64,000 bases of DNA from Trichomonas vaginalis G3 (Eukaryota > Parabasalia > Trichomonadida > Trichomonadidae): positions 30,271,896 to 30,335,895 of the forward strand of contig NC_067206.1 of the NCBI RefSeq assembly GCF_026262505.1, read 5' to 3'. Positions 53,963 to 64,000 of this stretch are shown piece after piece. Positions within the stretch are counted from its first letter, which is position 1, and each line of letters opens with the position of its first letter. The translations under genes and the position numbers were made by a program. The notes beneath the pieces are model-generated. The model did no database searches, was not told the origin of the DNA, and worked only from the letters and a program-made list of their open reading frames with translations.

Positions 53963-54934
53963 GTAAACGAAAACGATAAAAACAGTTTGACAGTAAAGTG
54001 ATACTTTACATGGCAAAAAATAGAGCCTTACTTTTGAGATACTTGAGATTGAAACTGAATCTTATGAGGCGGTGATCTTGAATCACTACCTCATAAGGTT
54101 CAGTTTCATATAAAATTTGTTGCAATTTGTTATTCTTTTGCAATTATTTCTTATAAGATTTTACATCTTTTAGCGGGGAATGTTTGTTATCATGTATATA
54201 TTATAAATATCTACACGATAACGAACATTCCTCGCTAAATTGCTGAGAAACTTTGAGGAAATGTCGAACAATTTCCTCAAAGTTTCTCAGATTTATATAG
54301 ATCACTAGAGTCCCCTAGGCACTGATTCTGGTTCAGTACCTAGGAGGCTCTAGTTCTCTAACGAACTGATAAAATGTTTTTAAATTTTTGGATATTGCTA
54401 CCTGTGAAGCACTGACTTCAAGTCAGTACCTCACAGGTAGCAATTACATTGAAAGATGGGAGAAACTTTGTCCGAATGTTAAACTATTCGGACAAAGTTT
54501 CTCCCATTTGTAGTGGAGATGGAAGGCTTTGAGGTATATTGTATTAATATATACCCCAAAGCCTTCCATCTCCACTTGAAAGTGTCCAAACTTTGGGTTA
54601 ATAGTTTGCAATTAACCCAAAGTTTGGACACTTTCTAGAAGGAATTGGAGGGTAAGAGATATACATTCATATGGTATATCTCTTACCCTCCAATTCCTTC
54701 TTAAAATGGGAGAAACTTTGTCCGAATGTTAAACTATTCGGACAAAGTTTCTCCCATTTTTTGAAGGAATTGGAGGCTATGAGATACTGATGCAATGTCA
54801 GTAACTCATGGCTTCCAATTCCTTCCTAAAACTCATAAAAGTGGACATTACATGCATATAAAATTTGACATGTAAAGTCCACTTTTTGTGAGCGGGGATT
54901 TGACGGAGTCAAATCCCCTTTTTCGTTTACGAGA
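53963..54934. mobile_element. Hairpin-array element, 972 bp, 8-bp duplication
   Basis: Inserted in an ankyrin repeat. Flanked by TTACTGTT (53955-53962) and TTACTATT (54935-54942), an 8-bp duplication with one difference. Ends carry the imperfect inverted repeat GTAAACGAAAA. The body has no gene: it is a head-to-tail series of 13 long hairpins (54051-54918) with arms up to 28 bp, loops mostly 5-12 bases (one about 3), and spacers of 1-6 bases in its right half. Leaving it out restores the ankyrin frame. I know of no named family with this structure. Confidence 0.8.
54051..54918. repeat. Array of 13 distinct long hairpins
   Basis: Hairpins at 54051-54107, 54171-54237, 54243-54290, 54304-54354, 54394-54444, 54456-54507, 54512-54576, 54578-54635, 54637-54701, 54703-54760, 54763-54825, 54832-54892 and 54894-54918. 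Arms are perfect over 20 bp (third), 22 bp (sixth), 25 bp (eighth) and 28 bp (ninth). The sixth and tenth share the same arms (ATGGGAGAAACTTTGTCCG). The ninth and eleventh share GAAGGAATTGGAGG. The first, fourth, fifth and eleventh share an ACTGA or similar core near the loop. A tiny further palindrome is at 53993-54009. Confidence 0.9.
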
Positions 54935-55655
54935 TTACTATTATGAAATGCTGCAATATGAAGTGCGGTTTGTCCATTATTATCTTTCTCATTGACATTA
55001 GCACCATGTGAAATAAGAAATTCTGCAGTTGCTTTACTATTATGTTTTGCTGCAATATGAAGTGTGGTTTCTCCCAAAATATCTTTTTCATTGATATTCG
55101 CACCATGTGAAATAAGAAATTCTGCAGTTTCTTTACTATTATTTTCTGCTGCAATATGAATTGCGGTTTGTCCATTATTATCTTTTTCATTGATATTCGC
55201 ACCATCTGAAATAAGAAATTCTGCAGTAGCCATATAGTTATTTTTCAATGCTGCAATATGAATTGCGGTTTGTCCATCTTCATTTTTTTCATTGATATTC
55301 GCACCATGAGAAATAAGAAATTCTGCAGTTTCTATATAATTATTTTTTACTGCAATATGAAGTGCGGTTTGTCCATTATTATCTTTCTCATTGACATTAG
55401 CACCATGTGAAATAAGAAATTCTGCAGTTGCTTTACTATTATGTTTTGCTGCAATATGAAGTGTGGTTTCTCCCAAAATATCTTTTTCATTGATATTCGC
55501 ACCATGTGAAATAAGAAATTCTGCAGTTTCTTTACTATTATTTTCTGCTGCAATATGAATTGCGGTTTGTCCATCTTCATTTTTTTCATTGATATTCGCA
55601 CCATGAGAAATAAGAAATTCTGCAGTTTCTATATAATTATTTTTTACTGCAATAT

Positions 55656-57038
55656 AGGGCTGTACAAGATTTAAAAAAACATTGCCGGGTTACCGTAGAG
55701 GCCTAAAAAAATCGCGCCTCGGCGGCAAGCCGCCTCGGCATTAAGAATGCGCATCTAAATTTTTATATGTCCTTCTTTCTTTTATTTTTCCCTTCCCTTT
55801 CTTTTCTTTTTCTTTTTTTCCCTCCTCTTGCTCTCATTTACCTTTTTTTTCCTTTTCTCATCATTTTTCAAAATTTTAAATTTTTATCAAAAATCTTGCC
55901 TATAAAAGCAGACTATGGAACCTTTTAATGCCTCTTAATCAATATTATACAGCATAAAGCATATTAAATGAAAGTAATTACGTATAAATTTATTTTATTA
56001 TCTTATTTATTAATTCTTTAGCATGTATTGTTTAATATTAACTTTTCTGTACATTAAATATGATATCTCCAAAGTATGAATGCCTTGTAACGAAACGAAA
56101 ACTTAATTTTATGTTGAATATTTGTCACAAACATTAGATTATTAAAATATATGTTGGATATCCCTTAGTATGAGACTTCATGACTCTTGTAGTCTAACGT
56201 GAGCTTTGGATTGCAAGCTCTGTGGTTAACGAACATAAATTAATTGTAAAGTTTTCAAATTTTTCATCGTTTCTATCAGCATCTATTTTTCCTTTAAAAT
56301 AATATATTTGTATGAATACAATATTTAGTAATTTTTTATTTCCCATAATTTCATTCAAAATTTCAGAAAAAATTAATTTCTATTCAATATTATTTCAGCT
56401 TCAAAACACTTCATTCTTATAGATGTTGATTCACTAAAGTGTGATACTCAATGTCTTATTTCAATGAAAATTGTTCTGCAAATTTATTTCACTTTTGACC
56501 TCACTTTTTCCGTAATTCAATTTTTTACTTTTAATATTTTAGATCTTCATAATATCATTTGAAAAATTAACCATATAAAAAATCAAGTTAACAATTCACT
56601 TTTTCCGTAATTCAAAAATCAAAAATATAAATAATATATCTTTTTATCAAATATTATTATTATATTCTATGAAAAATGAGGTCCGGAAATTTTGCGGATT
56701 CCCGTAACTCAATTTTACGGAAAAAGTGCAGTAAACTATTCAAAATACGGAAAATTGGTGTAAACTAATGATTTTACGGTAAAATCACGGAAAGTCCCGG
56801 AAGAATATATGTGCCTATATGAAATTATACAAAAATGAATCAAACGCATTTTAAAAGATTGTTCTTGTATTATAAATGCTATTCGCAGATTTATTAGTTG
56901 AAGAAAATTACCAAATTTTTGCCGATTTACAAAAAATGATTTACAAAGCATATTTTTATAAGGCTTTAAAAATCTTTAAAATGTGACCGGTGACGGAAAT
57001 CCATGGTAACCAACCGCGGTTCCCGTTTGGAATGCCAT
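55656..57038. mobile_element. 1.38-kb insertion with 10-bp duplication (MULE-like, non-autonomous)
   Basis: Sits in an ankyrin repeat between two copies of ACTGCAATAT (55646-55655 and 57039-57048); removing one copy and the insert keeps the ankyrin frame. Starts AGGGCTGTAC, ends GGAATGCCAT. Terminal repeats are weak, with a subterminal GGTTACC shared in inverted orientation. A 10-bp duplication fits Mutator-like elements, which are known in T. vaginalis. Contains a GC-rich palindrome (CGCCTCGGCGGCAAGCCGCC, about 55715) and repeated CTTTTTCCGTAATTCAA at about 56505 and 56598. No transposase frame seen. Confidence 0.65.
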
Positions 57039-58492
57039 ACTGCAATATGAAGTGCGGTTTGTCCATTATTATCTTTCTCATTGACATTAGCACCATGTGA
57101 AATAAGAAATTCTGCAGTTGCTTTACTATTATGTTTTGCTGCAATATGAAGTGTGGTTTCTCCCAAAATATCTTTTTCATTGATATTCGCACCATGTGAA
57201 ATAAGAAATTCTGCAGTTTCTTTACTATTATTTTCTGCTGCAATATGAATTGCGGTTTGTCCATTATTATCTTTTTCATTGATATTCGCACCATGAGAAA
57301 TAAGAAATTCTGCAGTTTCTATATAATTATTTTTTACTGCAATATGAAGTGCGGTTTGTCCATTATTATCTTTCTCATTGACATTAGCACCATGTGAAAT
57401 AAGAAATTCTGCAGTTGCTTTACTATTATGTTTTGCTGCAATATGAAGTGTGGTTTCTCCCAAAATATCTTTTTCATTGATATTCGCACCATGTGAAATA
57501 AGAAATTCTGCAGTTTCTTTACTATTATGTTTTGCTGCAAAATAAAATGCGGTTTTTCCATTATTATCTTTTTCATTGATATTCGCACCATGTGAAAGGA
57601 AGTATTCGAGTAAGGATGGGGTATCAAACATCGCTGAATAAATGAAACATTCGTTCATATCATTAGTTTGATCGAAATAAACTAAAAAGGATTCAAGATT
57701 ATTATACCATCCGCAATAATCTAAATCGATTTCCATATTGTACTCATTCATCAAGAATGTAACAAAATCAATGTTGTGTGAAATAATTGCATATTCCATG
57801 CATTTTTCATTTGGTTTTTGATATTTCAAACATTCACTCATGATCTCGGGATTTCCACCTAAAAATGAAAATTTAAGACATTTTTGAGTTATTTGTGAGT
57901 TAAATTTTGTTCGTAAGAACTTGAAACAATCAACTGCTCCATGGTAACAACATAATTCAAGTAATGTATGTCCTATAAAAGATAATGGATATAATTCGCA
58001 TATAAGTGTTTGATCTTTATTAAATCCTTCTTGTTCAGTGAATGTGATGAATGTTTCTAGGTCATTATACATAATGGCCCCGTAAATTGTATTTTCTGTA
58101 TGAATCTCCAGATTTTCTGAGTTAACTTTTTCAAAATCATCAGATTTGTATAATTTAATTCCATATTCTTTATAAAACAGGAAGTTTGAAATAGGTTGAA
58201 CTTTGTTTACATATGTGATATGGTAATCATCAGATATGAGTTTGGCAAGAAATAAATATGACTTTGTATAGCGATTATTATATGGAATGATATCTAAAAT
58301 GTCTTTAATAGCATTTGTGGGAAGATATTTCTTTGAATCAATCAATTCTGTTTTGATCATTTTGTAAATTGACTTTAATTCTTCTTCTTTTTCAGTTTTT
58401 AGCTGATACAATGCAAGATATGAATCAATATAGTATTTGCAGATACTTCGCAATTTGTTGTATTTGCTTGGATGAACGTCTTGCTCGGACAT

Positions 58493-59124
58493 TAATAATT
58501 TTTAAAAAAGACATATTTGTGTTTTACCATATGAATTACCCCTTAAATTCATTAAAAGAAGAAAATACTAAGTTATAGATGTAGAAAACAATGGCCATAA
58601 AGATTTCGGATATAATTTATGAAATTTGATTAAGTTTATGAATATGAAGTGATACAGTAACAATGGAAAAGCCGATGAAAATAGAATTTTCATCTAGATA
58701 CTTGTATTAATCAAGATTTTTTTGACAAGACTGTAATGTTATCTCATTTAAGTTTTATGAATCTAGAAGTTAAATAAATTGGCGTAATGCAGCAGCTTGT
58801 AATAACCATTCAATATTTAGAAAATAATAATTATGATGAATGTGAATTGAACATCAGCACTATGCGCTTTTTGAATTCTGGGCACATGAGTGCCCAGAAT
58901 TCAAGCTTGAGAAATTTGAAACTTAGTTTTAAACAATGACAATGAAGTAGGCAGACCATGGCAGAATTAGCTTATAATTTTATTATAAACAGTATTCTTA
59001 ATTATCAGAGATTATGAATCTATTAATTGTTTTTACCCAAAGCAAAAATAAGATTTTCAAATCTTCAAATTCAAAAGATTGTACTTGAGACTAGCAAGAA
59101 AGTCTTTGTGGTGCCACGAAAACA

Positions 59125-59155
<31 letters not shown>

Positions 59156-59157
59156 AC

Positions 59158-59189
<32 letters not shown>

Positions 59190-59479
59190 AAAACTCTAAG
59201 ATAAATCCCCTCTTGTATCTACGGCTAAGTCTGAGGGAGACATTAGCCTGTCATTAAGAAAGTCATCTGTATAAGCTCAATGCACTATACAGAAGTAGCT
59301 TTCAGAATGATTTTTTTTGCGCATACGAAGAAGTCATGCTAGACATAAGCTATAAACCTGAAATTTTAGCAACATATTTAAAACTTTTTAAACTACAATA
59401 CACTTTAATATTCAAGAACAAAAATATTCTTTTTAGAAATTACATAATTATTTTATGTGAAATCTATATAAAAACATAT
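58493..59479. other. Non-coding region upstream of the second ankyrin gene
   Basis: No gene recognised. Holds a 14-bp-arm hairpin at 58871-58904 (TTGAATTCTGGGCA arms) and an A-rich (CAAAA)n-type simple repeat at about 59125-59190. Confidence 0.5.
58871..58904. repeat. Hairpin with perfect 14-bp arms
   Basis: TTGAATTCTGGGCA / TGCCCAGAATTCAA around a CATGAG loop. Confidence 0.7.
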
Positions 59480-59715
59480 TTTGCGAGCGTAACTTTTTTC
59501 TTTATAAGCACCTTATATGACTGATAAACTGTGAAGGCACATAATTGTTAATTCATAGAGTTGATATGTTTCCAAAATTGAGAGGAAATTTGAAAATTGA
59601 ATACCCTTTCAATTCAATTTTCAAAAGATATCAGCTCCTTCAATAATTGAAGGACGATTTTGATCATTTGCTCTTAAAACAAGTATGCCATGGAGAAAAA
59701 AGTTACGCTCGCAAA
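59480..59715. mobile_element. Short MITE-like inverted repeat element, 236 bp
   Basis: Perfect 22-bp terminal inverted repeat TTTGCGAGCGTAACTTTTTT(CT) at 59480-59501 and 59694-59715. Internal hairpin at 59589-59623 (arms TTGAAAATTGAAT). No clear target duplication, so class is uncertain. Confidence 0.55.
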
Positions 59716-61050
59716 TCTGAAATATAACTATCATATAAAAAAATTAAATTTCTAATTTTTTACTCTATAGATATTATTGGCCACTTGTGTAATGCATAAA
59801 AGTTTATGTCATATGCATACATTTGGAAGTATGGGAGACGAGGGAAATTACTTCTATGAGGCACTAGGATTTTTAAAAATTTCTCTATCGGACTCACCAT
59901 TCAATTTCTCGAAAATTAAAAAAAATCAATAATAGCTAAAATGTATTATGCATAACAAATTTTAATGTTACACGGTATTTTTTGAACTTCATGACATGAA
60001 TTTTCTTTATATTATTTTTTTTGGATTTTCTATGATTTATGCGATAGGCTGGAACAACATTGTAAGTGCAATGATATCATTTATAGAGAAATCTAAAACT
60101 TCAGCATTCAGAACTCGCAACCACAAAAATATTCATTTGCTAAGTAAGTAAAGTTGATTAAGTTCGACACTTAGCTTTTATACGTAAAACCAAGTGTGTA
60201 TTGTTATTTCTTGTTAAATTATTGAGAAAAAAATAAATTGTAAGAGAAATGATACTGATTATTGAAATAATATTGAGGGTAGCTGCAGATTTCTTCATTA
60301 ACATGCCGGAAATTTGTTAATCTTGGTTTTCTATCATAAAATCTGTCGAAGAATCTAAAAACGGAGATATGAAATAGAGATCATGTAAATCTAGAGTATC
60401 CTGTCAGAAAAATAGACTAAGCATGTAACCCTTTTTTGGTCATAAACACTTTTTACCACTTAGTCATACAGATGATCATTAAATTTAAACGAGCACTTTT
60501 TGTCAGAATTTATTCTTTTACAAAGACAGAAGATTTTAGTATTATTTAATATTAGTGCTGTAGCAAAATTCAAAAAACGGTGAAAATTCAGTGAATTTGT
60601 GAATTCACTTTTTTTTTCGACATTTTTCTTGATATATCCATGCACATTAAGAACACAGCTTTGATACGCTTAAAAAAGCATATTTCATATGAAATTGTTA
60701 AAGAAATAAACAATTTATATAAAAATTGCACTTATGGGCAGTTTAGATATATAATTTATATATAACATATATACAAATCCATAGACAAAGTGCAATAACT
60801 ACAATGTTGTAGAAAATTACAGCAGAAATACTGACTTTTTGAAGGATAATAAGAATTCTTCTAAAAATACTGAAAATTAACATATTTCTGTACTCAATTT
60901 AGTATATGCACAGAAGTTATGATTTGGTGTTAGGTTTTTATGCCCCAAAATCTAGATTTTTGTGACATCAAATCTTATTAGTGGATAAATCAAAGACTGT
61001 CATTTTGAAATAAGCTCATATCAATAAATATCCATTTAAAAGCCTTATTG
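59716..61050. other. Non-coding AT-rich region
   Basis: I see no credible gene, repeat or RNA gene in this stretch up to the poly-A tract that marks the edge of E2. Confidence 0.45.
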
Positions 61051-61077
61051 AAAAAAAAAAAAAAAAAAAAAAGGATT

Positions 61078-61110
61078 GGGGCTTCCAGGCACTTCGTGCC
61101 CTCTAGCCCC
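61078..61110. other. Terminal stem-loop of E2
   Basis: Outer stem GGGGCT/AGCCCC, inner stem GGCAC/GTGCC. Same shape as 7242-7274, where the inner stem is GGCGC/GCGCC: both sides changed together. Confidence 0.75.
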
Positions 61111-61134
61111 TAAATTTTTCCAACAAAAATTAGA

Positions 61135-61404
61135 ATGTCATTCCGTAATTGGGACGAAGTCATTGCGCACTTTTCTACGCACCAACCAACACCAGAGCAG
61201 TTAGAAGTGCTTGAGAAGATGAAGGAGGAGACTCTGGAGTACTTGAGACAACAAATTGCAAATTACAATTCGAAGATTGACGAAACAGTCTATAGAGTCT
61301 CATCGGCAGAGTCACATATAGAAGTGGACCAGTTGGTCAGTGACTTATTATATTATACTGCTGAACGAAACAAATTATATAACAAATTGAAAGAATTGGA
61401 ATAA
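61135..61404 (+). CDS. Small coiled-coil protein, 89 aa (E2)
   Basis: Start ATG 61135, stop 61404. N terminus SFRNWDEVIAHFSTHQPTPE, then helices with charged heptads (LEVLEKMKEETLEYLRQQI) typical of a short coiled coil. Unknown family. Lies between two stem-loops of the same type (61078-61110 and 61465-61496) and converges with the minus-strand gene beyond. Confidence 0.55.
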   Translation: MSFRNWDEVIAHFSTHQPTPEQLEVLEKMKEETLEYLRQQIANYNSKIDETVYRVSSAESHIEVDQLVSDLLYYTAERNKLYNKLKELE

Positions 61405-61464
61405 AAAATTAATATTTTACTTATATTTTTTTTTTACAAGCTCTGGGTCTTGCTTAGTATGTGT

Positions 61465-61496
61465 GGGGCTTCCAAGGGCTGCGCCCCTTCTAGCTC
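61465..61496. terminator. Second stem-loop of the GGGGCTTCCA type between convergent genes
   Basis: GGGGCTTCCAAGGGCTGCGC with the complementary CCCCTTCTAGCTC. It lies between the 3-prime ends of the plus-strand 89-codon gene and the minus-strand gene. A role in 3-prime end formation is a guess from position. Confidence 0.4.
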
Positions 61497-61583
61497 ATAA
61501 GAAATTTAGTATAAATTAAGTTTTTATTCGGAAAATTGTTAATCTTCTGGTGTGAATTCGGAGGACTCTTCTTGGATAGAGTC

Positions 61584-62418
61584 TTATATTTCCTCCTCTT
61601 CTTCTTCTTCCTCCATTGCTTCTGGGAAGAAGCCTTCTTCTGGGTCGAAAACATTATATAATGTGTAATTGAATGACACACTATATCTTTCTTTGAGTTC
61701 GCTCCTGACAAAGAACTTAGTTCCAGGAATACAGAAGACTTCTGTGCGTTGGAAAAGCTGATGTCCTGGAACGAATTTGGCAATTAGAGACTTCTTTTTT
61801 CCGAATTGTTCAGGAGTTTCCATGACGACAGTAACAACATCTCCATCTGCGAGGTCTTGTTGTGTTCGGAAAGGTAAAGAGCAATGATATGAATGGTTGC
61901 TGCGTTGAATTCGAGAAAGTCGAATTCAAATTGTGTGGTCGTATAGCATTCAAACCATTTTGTACAGTTGTCTCCGAACTCGTCAATGTATTCATCATCG
62001 TCATATCCGTAACTAAAGACTTGGAATTCGGCAATTCTCTTGTCGAATGACCGTTGCATGTAACGAGGAAGATTTTGACGAACTTGGTATAAAGTTCTCA
62101 ACATTATAAGCTTAGTAAATGTTGGAAAATACTGAACTAAGACATCGCTAAGCTCAATTGGATTTGGAATTGTCTTAGTAAGTTCAATTGAACTAGCAAT
62201 TGCTTTGTTCAGAACTTCACAGAACTGAGTATTGTATGTAGCGTCTGGTTGTGTGTTTTCTTCGGCGTCTTTGAGATATTTAGAGCAAATTTGTTGAAGA
62301 ATTTCTCTTAATTCGCTGTTAGACTTTTTGGTGGTTATTCTAACAGCTGTGCCAGTTCTTGGAGGTTGTGGGCTTTGGCTTTGGTTAGCGGTTGAGAATT
62401 GTTAATGTTGGCTTCCAT
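61584..62418 (-). pseudogene. Unknown E2 gene with acidic tail, broken
   Basis: Minus-strand coding sequence starting near ATG 62418. Middle part has LRTLYQVRQNLPRYMQRSF and an acidic aromatic stretch (YGYDDDEYIDEFGDN); the C-terminal part is beta-rich, ending in a run of glutamates. No family recognised and no counterpart in E1, A or B. Broken in a couple of places. Confidence 0.45.
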
Positions 62419-62419
62419 T

Positions 62420-62886
62420 AGACAAAAATAAACTGTTTTTTTCGGACTACTCATAGAAAAGTTTAAAATAAACCGTTTTCGTCAACGGTAACCCCCTCTA
62501 TTTTTTTATTTTATTTAATAGTTACCGTTGGCAAACCGTTCCATCTCAAATATTGAATGAACTATAAACGTTTTTTGTTTTCTATATATACTTTTTTGTC
62601 CAACGGTAAAACTTTTTACACAACGGTTTTGAGAGTCGTTGCTGTTGACTTTTTTGTAGAGCACTCAAAATAGTACAGCTTTGTCCGGACAAGTAAGGGT
62701 CTATCGTCGCTACAGGAAAAGTTACAGGCGTTCCAAGGAAGTACTTTGAAAGCCTTTTCCCCTTATAGAATGAGATAGGACGGTTATTTTACAAAACTGA
62801 CAACACTTTGACCGAGTAGTTTTTTGTGCTGAACAAAAAGTGTCATATAAACATCTGTCAAAAACCGCTTTTTAACTTCACTTAAA
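62420..62886. promoter_or_regulatory. Divergent regulatory region with six AACGGT/ACCGTT sites
   Basis: Between the minus-strand gene and the core-like gene of E2. AACCGTT at 62471, AACGGT at 62484, ACCGTT at 62524, AACCGTT at 62534, AACGGT at 62602 and AACGGTT at 62622: six copies within about 160 bases. The motif matches the Myb core YAAC(G/T)G. E1 has lost this region. Confidence 0.5.
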
Positions 62887-64000
62887 ATGCCACGTAAGCT
62901 ACGTAAGAATATACGTAAGAGGAAGAGAGCATTGAAACATCCAATAGTAAGACTGACACCACAACAACAGTTGCAACAACAAATGCTGAATGACCCCACT
63001 ATGTTGCAACAAATGTCAAACAATCCTATGCTTTTAAACCGAGTTGTTGGTGCACAGAGTGGAGGTTTAAGAGCGGCACTTTTAGCGAAAATGGCAGGCT
63101 ATGGTGGAGCTGCAGACGGAACAGCCTATAACCCTCAAAGTCAAATGAATTTGAGTTCACTCAAAAATCAAATAACAGATGTCAAAAAGTCAAACATAGA
63201 CATACAGAAGCAAATAAGTGAAAACGAAAAGAAACTAGAATATGACAGACAGACAAAGAAACTAAATGAGTTAAACGTAGAGAAAAAGAAGAAAGAAGAA
63301 CAACTGAAAGAACTAAGTACAGAGGAATATGCAAAAAAAAGTGTCAGAAAAAAGCAGCAGAAGTAGCAAAAATGGAACAAGATGTCATAAATTTGAAAAA
63401 CCATACTACTCGATATAAAGTACTGAAAGATGAAGAGATAAAACAAAAAGCCCTGAAGACATATATGGATAGCGATGAGTATAAAAAGGAAGTTGAAGCA
63501 AATGTAAAGGCAGAAAAACTTTTACAGTTGCAAAACCAAACCGTACAGTATGAAAACTTAGCACAAGAAAGTAAAAATAACGACGCAGCCATGCAAAAGG
63601 CAATGAAAAGCGCAGAATATATAAAAGCTAACAATGACTGGTTAGATGCCCAAGCCAACGCTAAAGCAGCCCAACTCATAGGGTCAATAAGGACAAAAAT
63701 ACAAGCGGATGAAGACAGTTCAAATGAAGCTTTAATGAATGCTGACTTTAAGAACGCCTTCGAAGCTCTTCATAGTAAGGTGAAACTAGTGAACGACTTC
63801 TCATCTGGAAAGAAACTGAAGTCTGAAGGTTTCGACAAAGAGTTAAAAGAAGTAGCACAAAATATGACGAAAATAACAGATGCAGCAACGAGACAGGCAG
63901 TTCAAAGTGCCTATGACGCCGTTAGAGCAACTGTTGTGAAAAGTCAAGAAAAAGAGTTACAACAGACCAAAACAGACCTAGTAAATGCTTTCTTAAAAAC
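62887..64000 (+). pseudogene. Core-like coiled-coil gene of E2, broken, runs off window
   Basis: Near-identical to the N-terminal part of 4634-7200 in E1: basic start PRKLRKNIRKRKRALKHP, Gln/Met-rich segment, AALLAKMAGYGGAADG, then a long charged coiled coil. Continues past the window end. At least one break. Confidence 0.6.

Larger units (their letters stand above)
53516..58492 (-). pseudogene. Host DUF3447/ankyrin repeat gene, split by two insertions
   Basis: Start ATG 58492, stop at 53516. Coding parts 58492-57039, 55645-54935 and 53962-53516 make about 2.6 kb. Residues 1 to about 310 form a DUF3447-type helical domain (TLLELCCYHGAVDCFKFL, CLKFSFLGGNPEIMSECLKY). The rest is many ankyrin repeats of 33 residues (TALHIAAKHNSKATAEFLIS), near-identical in DNA and arranged partly in 396-bp higher-order units of four repeats. 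Removing each inserted element with one target-duplication copy keeps the frame. Likely a protein-binding scaffold; partner unknown. Confidence 0.85.
61051..64000 (+). mobile_element. E2: second copy of the E1 family, partial
   Basis: Begins with A22 (61051-61072), GGATT and a stem-loop matching the edge of E1. It contains a small plus-strand gene, a minus-strand gene, a 470-base divergent regulatory region and the start of the core-like gene found in E1 (62887 onward, near-identical to the reverse complement of 7200 downward). E1 lacks the 1.8 kb between stem-loop and core-like gene. Runs off the window. Broken in at least two or three places in the part seen. Confidence 0.7.

Noticed and set aside
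54051-54918. Integron-style attC array or tRNA cluster
   Set aside because: No cassettes, no conserved R/L boxes and no tRNA cloverleaf signatures; the hairpins are simple two-arm structures and the genome is eukaryotic.
56736-56951. 71-codon minus-strand frame inside the 10-bp-duplication element
   Set aside because: No domain or transposase-like residues, AT-driven composition, no support from any second copy.
59027-59257. Lys/Asn/Thr-rich plus-strand frame
   Set aside because: Created by the (CAAAA)n simple repeat; no start context or domain.
61051-61072. Poly-A tract as the tail of a retroposon
   Set aside because: The same tract and stem-loop mark the edge of E1 in opposite orientation beside a DNA-virus-like gene set; no reverse transcriptase or LINE-like sequence is present.

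Overview
The window looks like a stretch of the Trichomonas vaginalis genome or a very close relative. The DNA is AT-rich. Host genes start a few bases downstream of TCA-type initiators (for example TCATTTTTT just before the ATG at 32106). Two host genes have the DUF3447-plus-ankyrin layout typical of trichomonads. Most of the sequence is Polinton/Maverick-type virus-like DNA, which is massively expanded in that species. I name the species by recollection of these traits, not by a search.

Layout. (1) 1-7280, minus strand: part of a Polinton-like element (E1) with a D5-helicase start, capsid-like genes and a large coiled-coil core-like gene. It ends in a GC-rich stem-loop plus a poly-T tract. 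(2) 7296-7594: the right end of another Polinton (C). (3) 8464-30324: a host DUF3447/ankyrin gene split by Polinton A (8747-27875, 6-bp target duplication TTGAAT) and by a mariner-like or MITE element (28499-29395, TA duplication). (4) 30589-32861: two apparently intact host genes, a thioredoxin-UBA-UBX protein and a small coiled-coil protein. (5) 32944-52872: Polinton B (duplication GGTGAT), a close sister of A in the same orientation. (6) 53516-58492, minus strand: a second ankyrin gene split by a 972-bp element made almost wholly of hairpins (53963-54934) and by a 1.38-kb element with a 10-bp duplication (55656-57038). (7) 58493-61050: non-coding DNA with one short MITE-like inverted repeat. 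(8) 61051-64000: a second copy of the E1 family (E2), in opposite orientation to E1 and running off the window.

Polintons A and B carry the same modules. A virion block holds two small amphipathic peptides, a double-jelly-roll capsid protein, an FtsK/A32-type packaging ATPase, further virion-like genes and a phage-like tail fibre. A replication and integration block holds a primase-D5 helicase, a retroviral-type integrase and a protein-primed-type DNA polymerase B with an HNH nuclease insert. Nearly all their genes start a few bases downstream of a T-rich TTTATTT...ATAAATG motif, unlike the host initiator. I treat both copies as fossils. Some reading frames look whole, but each copy carries roughly ten or more breaks.

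Most unusual points: the array of 13 distinct long hairpins forming a mobile unit; the helicase cassette of A and B lying in opposite orientations between inverted repeat arrays; different adhesin modules in the middle of otherwise near-identical tail-fibre genes; different terminal repeats on near-identical interiors; and a stem-loop at the E1/E2 edges whose stem is conserved by paired base changes.
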